Assembly (NCBI GenBank): GCA_035502675.1
Contig: DATJUC010000140.1
Span: 1 to 7,410, forward strand
Reading direction: 5' to 3'
DNA length: 7,410 nt
Source of the DNA: DATJUC01 sp035502675
GTDB taxonomy: Bacteria > Vulcanimicrobiota > Vulcanimicrobiia > Vulcanimicrobiales > Vulcanimicrobiaceae
The notes beneath the pieces were generated by a model. That model was not told the DNA's origin. It ran no database searches and worked only from the letters and a program-made list of their open reading frames with translations. Of the stretch, positions 5,648 through 7,410 are shown piece by piece. The position numbers and the translations under genes are program-made. The number at the start of each line of letters is the position of its first letter. Position 1 is the stretch's first letter.

Positions 5648-6855
5648 GAACGCTCCGGCGCACGCCACTGGGCCGCGGCGACGGCGAGCCCCATCGTCGG
5701 CATCCACAGCCCGAAAATCACGATGCTCATCGTATCGATCAGGCCTTGCACGGCCACGCCGACGAGTCCCGCCGCGGCCGCGAGCGCCAGCACGGCGCCT
5801 TCGGGCGAGGCCAGCGGAACGCGCGCGATCACGGTTCTCGCCACCGCCCAGACGTTCCACAGGAACGCACCCAAACCGAGAACTCCGAGTTCGGCGAAAA
5901 ACGTAAGGTAAATGCTGTGCGCGTGGAAGGCGGAGACTTCGCCGTCGGGCACGCGCACGAGCGGGTAGATGCGCGAGAAATCGAACGGTCCGACTCCCGT
6001 CAGCGGAAACCGGTCGATCACTTGCGTCGCCGCTTGCCAGATCGAGATGCGCGTGTAATCCTCACTCGGGTTGTGCTGCGCGTTGAAGAACAGCGCGACG
6101 ACGGCGAATCCGGCCGCGACGATGAGGGTCGCGGCGAGCGCGCCGCCCCGCCGGCCGCGCGCCTGCGTGGCGGCGACGAAGGCGGCTGCGGCCGCAAAGC
6201 CCATCCAGCCGGCGCGCGAGACGGTGGCCGCTAATGCTGCCAGCCCGAGCGCCATGGCGATCCATGCGGTCGCGCGCAACGCTCGCGGGCGCGCGATTCG
6301 CGCGACCGCGTAGACGAACGGAACGAAGATCACCAAATACGCGGCGAGTTCGCCCGGCAGCACGAACGTGCCGATCGCGCGGCCGTGCCCGATGGCGTAC
6401 AGCGCGGCCGGATGGCGCGTCGCGAGCATCGCGAGGGCGGTCGCCGCCGCCAACGCTCCCGAGATCGTGTACGACCAGAACACTGCCGTCGCGACCCCGG
6501 GATCGTTCCAGAACGCGACCAGCGCCAAGCCCCACACGATGCTCAATCCGAAGATCGAAACGAAGATGACCCCGTTGGGCGGATCCAATCCCAGCAGCGC
6601 CGCAAGCATCGACGCGCAGAACCACGCCAGCATCGGCGCCAGCAGCGGCTGCGGCGGGCTTTCGGCGCGCCGTCTCCACAGCGCCGCGCCCGCGTACGCG
6701 GCCAGCAAACAGACGCAGCCGAGAATCGAGTACACCATCGGCGCCGGGACCATCGACACGCCGGGATACGCCACGCTGGTCAGCGAGATGAACGCCGGAA
6801 ACAGCGGCACGGCCGCGTAGACGACGGCAAACGCAACCGGCATTAGGAAACGCAC
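5644..6855 (-). CDS. O-antigen ligase-like (WaaL/Wzy_C family) polytopic membrane protein
   Basis: This is a 403-residue, very hydrophobic protein with about ten to twelve predicted membrane segments starting at residue 3. Motifs of the O-antigen ligase/polymerase (Wzy_C) family are visible: SRAGWMGF at 213-220, R269 followed by IW at 272-273 and GVGPF at 287-291, then a periplasmic loop ending HAHSIYLTFFAELGVLGL at 311-328. The last corresponds to the family's conserved His-x-x-(Y/F)-L segment. Members join an undecaprenyl-linked polysaccharide to lipid A-core, or polymerise glycans or glycosylate proteins, in the periplasmic leaflet. Sequence alone cannot separate these. The GTG start at 6855 is chosen because GGGGAG lies 8 bases upstream; it overlaps the upstream gene by 13 bases. 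The alternative ATG at 6843, forming TAATG with the upstream stop, lacks a nearby ribosome binding site. The last codon overlaps the lptC start (GTGA), so the two are probably translationally coupled. Confidence 0.87.
   Translation of the reverse strand: MRFLMPVAFAVVYAAVPLFPAFISLTSVAYPGVSMVPAPMVYSILGCVCLLAAYAGAALWRRRAESPPQPLLAPMLAWFCASMLAALLGLDPPNGVIFVSIFGLSIVWGLALVAFWNDPGVATAVFWSYTISGALAAATALAMLATRHPAALYAIGHGRAIGTFVLPGELAAYLVIFVPFVYAVARIARPRALRATAWIAMALGLAALAATVSRAGWMGFAAAAAFVAATQARGRRGGALAATLIVAAGFAVVALFFNAQHNPSEDYTRISIWQAATQVIDRFPLTGVGPFDFSRIYPLVRVPDGEVSAFHAHSIYLTFFAELGVLGLGAFLWNVWAVARTVIARVPLASPEGAVLALAAAAGLVGVAVQGLIDTMSIVIFGLWMPTMGLAVAAAQWRAPERS
5653..5656 (-). promoter_or_regulatory. 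Ribosome binding site for the lptC-like gene
   Basis: GGAG is followed by five bases (CGTTC) and the GTG at 5647. This places the start at the lipoprotein signal and not at the more upstream in-frame codon at 5860. Confidence 0.6.
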
Positions 6856-7410
6856 GGCACGCGCTCCCCGAGGATCGCGACGGCGCGCTCGGCGATGCGC
6901 CGCGCGCCGCCGGGAGGCCCCATTCGCGCGCGCCCGGCGTTACCCATCGCCGCCCGCCGCTGCGGATCGTCGAGCAGCGCCGCGACGCCGTCGGCGGCCG
7001 CGGGAAACCGGCGCGGCAGCAGGATCGTCGCGTCTCCGAGCAAGCCCTTCTGGCGTTTGCGATACCACAGCGTTTTGCGATCGGCCGGATCCTCGAAAGC
7101 GACCACCGGCCGGCCCGCCGCCGCGGCGGCTTCGTTGGCCGTACCTGCCTGCCCGGCGACCAGCTCGACGCGACGCAGCATCGGTCCGAGTGCGCCGCGC
7201 CACGCGCGCACGACGACACGCTGGCCGCGCGCCAGCGAGAACGGGATCGGATCGCTGCCCGGCACGACGCTCCAGCCGTCTTGGCCGGCGCGCGTTGCGA
7301 TCGCACCGGCGTCAACGCTGCGGGCGATCGACAGGACGGCTCCCAGATGCGGGCGGCGCGCCGCCAGCTCGGCGACTACCTCCAGCAGGAAGCGCGCGTC
7401 GGCGTACGCG
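6843..7410 (-). CDS. Lipid-A-disaccharide-synthase-related glycosyltransferase, C-terminal part (5' end outside window)
   Basis: The frame is open to the right edge and gives 188 residues before TAA at 6845-6843, so this is the C-terminal half of a GT-B enzyme. What is seen: a Rossmann-like second domain with a strand-loop segment LVAGQAGTANEAAAAAGRPV (residues 85-104 of the fragment), then AFEDP, then KTLWYRKRQKGLLGDATILL and a helical tail. The G-T-A-N-E segment followed by 'G(R/K)PVV' is the sugar-nucleotide binding region shared by LpxB and MurG-like enzymes. From family knowledge it most resembles the 'lipid-A-disaccharide synthase-related' group (TIGR03492 type, which I recall from cyanobacteria) rather than classical LpxB. 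The likely role is transfer of a sugar to a lipid precursor at the cytoplasmic face of the inner membrane; the acceptor is not known. Its stop codon lies inside the start region of the O-antigen-ligase-like gene. An internal GTG at 7265 could be mistaken for the start, but the coding pattern continues upstream of it. Confidence 0.85.
   Translation of the reverse strand, partial: AYADARFLLEVVAELAARRPHLGAVLSIARSVDAGAIATRAGQDGWSVVPGSDPIPFSLARGQRVVVRAWRGALGPMLRRVELVAGQAGTANEAAAAAGRPVVAFEDPADRKTLWYRKRQKGLLGDATILLPRRFPAAADGVAALLDDPQRRAAMGNAGRARMGPPGGARRIAERAVAILGERVPCVS
6864..6869 (-). promoter_or_regulatory. Ribosome binding site favouring the GTG start of the O-antigen-ligase-like gene
   Basis: On the minus strand GGGGAG lies 8 bases before GTG at 6855-6853, inside the 3' end of the glycosyltransferase gene. 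It is 20 bases from the competing ATG at 6843-6841, which is too far, so it supports the GTG. Confidence 0.5.

Noticed and set aside
5648..5860. 71-codon N-terminal extension of the LptC-like protein
   Set aside because: The extension is an Arg/Gly-rich shadow of the O-antigen-ligase-like gene. The GTG at 5647 has a ribosome binding site and begins a clean lipoprotein signal.
6062..7315. 417-codon minus-strand frame across the glycosyltransferase/ligase junction
   Set aside because: It is out of frame with both recognised proteins and low complexity; the recognised motifs lie in the other frames.
1..7410. Phage, CRISPR, toxin-antitoxin or defence system
   Set aside because: No repeats, integrase, transposase, nuclease-effector pairs or composition breaks were seen. 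The nuclease-fold protein is a YqgF/RuvC-type protein in an envelope operon, not a defence effector.

Overview
This is a GC-rich window, by eye about 65% GC, and every credible gene lies on the minus strand, reading from right to left. The genes sit almost end to end: stop and start codons overlap or are at most 19 bases apart, except for one 59-base gap. This suggests one long operon devoted mainly to building and exporting lipopolysaccharide (LPS). The organism is therefore a diderm bacterium with LPS. An LpxB-related glycosyltransferase of the type I recall from cyanobacteria and a DUF3084 protein, combined with very high GC and Ala/Arg-rich proteins, point away from Proteobacteria. They point toward a GC-rich LPS-bearing lineage such as Eremiobacterota (WPS-2) or a relative. 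That placement is inference from gene content and composition, not a database result.

In order of transcription, the right edge holds the C-terminal half of a GT-B glycosyltransferase related to lipid-A-disaccharide synthase (6843-7410). It is followed by an O-antigen-ligase-like polytopic membrane protein (5644-6855). Next come an LptC-like lipoprotein (5102-5647), the LptB ATPase (4342-5091) and an LptF/LptG-family permease (3219-4322). Together these give most of an inner-membrane LPS extractor: ATPase, permease and periplasmic receiver. LptA, LptD and a second permease are not in the window.

The same run continues without a break into a DUF3084 membrane protein (2265-3212) and a small YqgF/RuvC-like RNase-H-fold protein (1839-2261). 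After the 59-base gap comes a secreted protein with beta-strand repeats and an outer-membrane-type C-terminal Phe (610-1779), which I do not recognise. Last is the start of a membrane-anchored alpha-helical, TPR-like protein running off the left edge (1-613). That final gene has no ATG, GTG or TTG at its apparent beginning.

The gap before the secreted protein carries a -10-like hexamer. The gene after it has the window's best Shine-Dalgarno sequence and the only clear ATG start, so it may be separately expressed. No RNA genes, mobile elements, CRISPR arrays or convincing terminators were seen, and no gene-free stretch exceeds 60 bases. Very long open frames on the plus strand (for example 52-1770 and 2991-4442) are high-GC antisense shadows. 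The most interesting points are the uncharacterised DUF3084 protein and nuclease-like protein inside an LPS-export operon, and the two unrecognised envelope proteins downstream.
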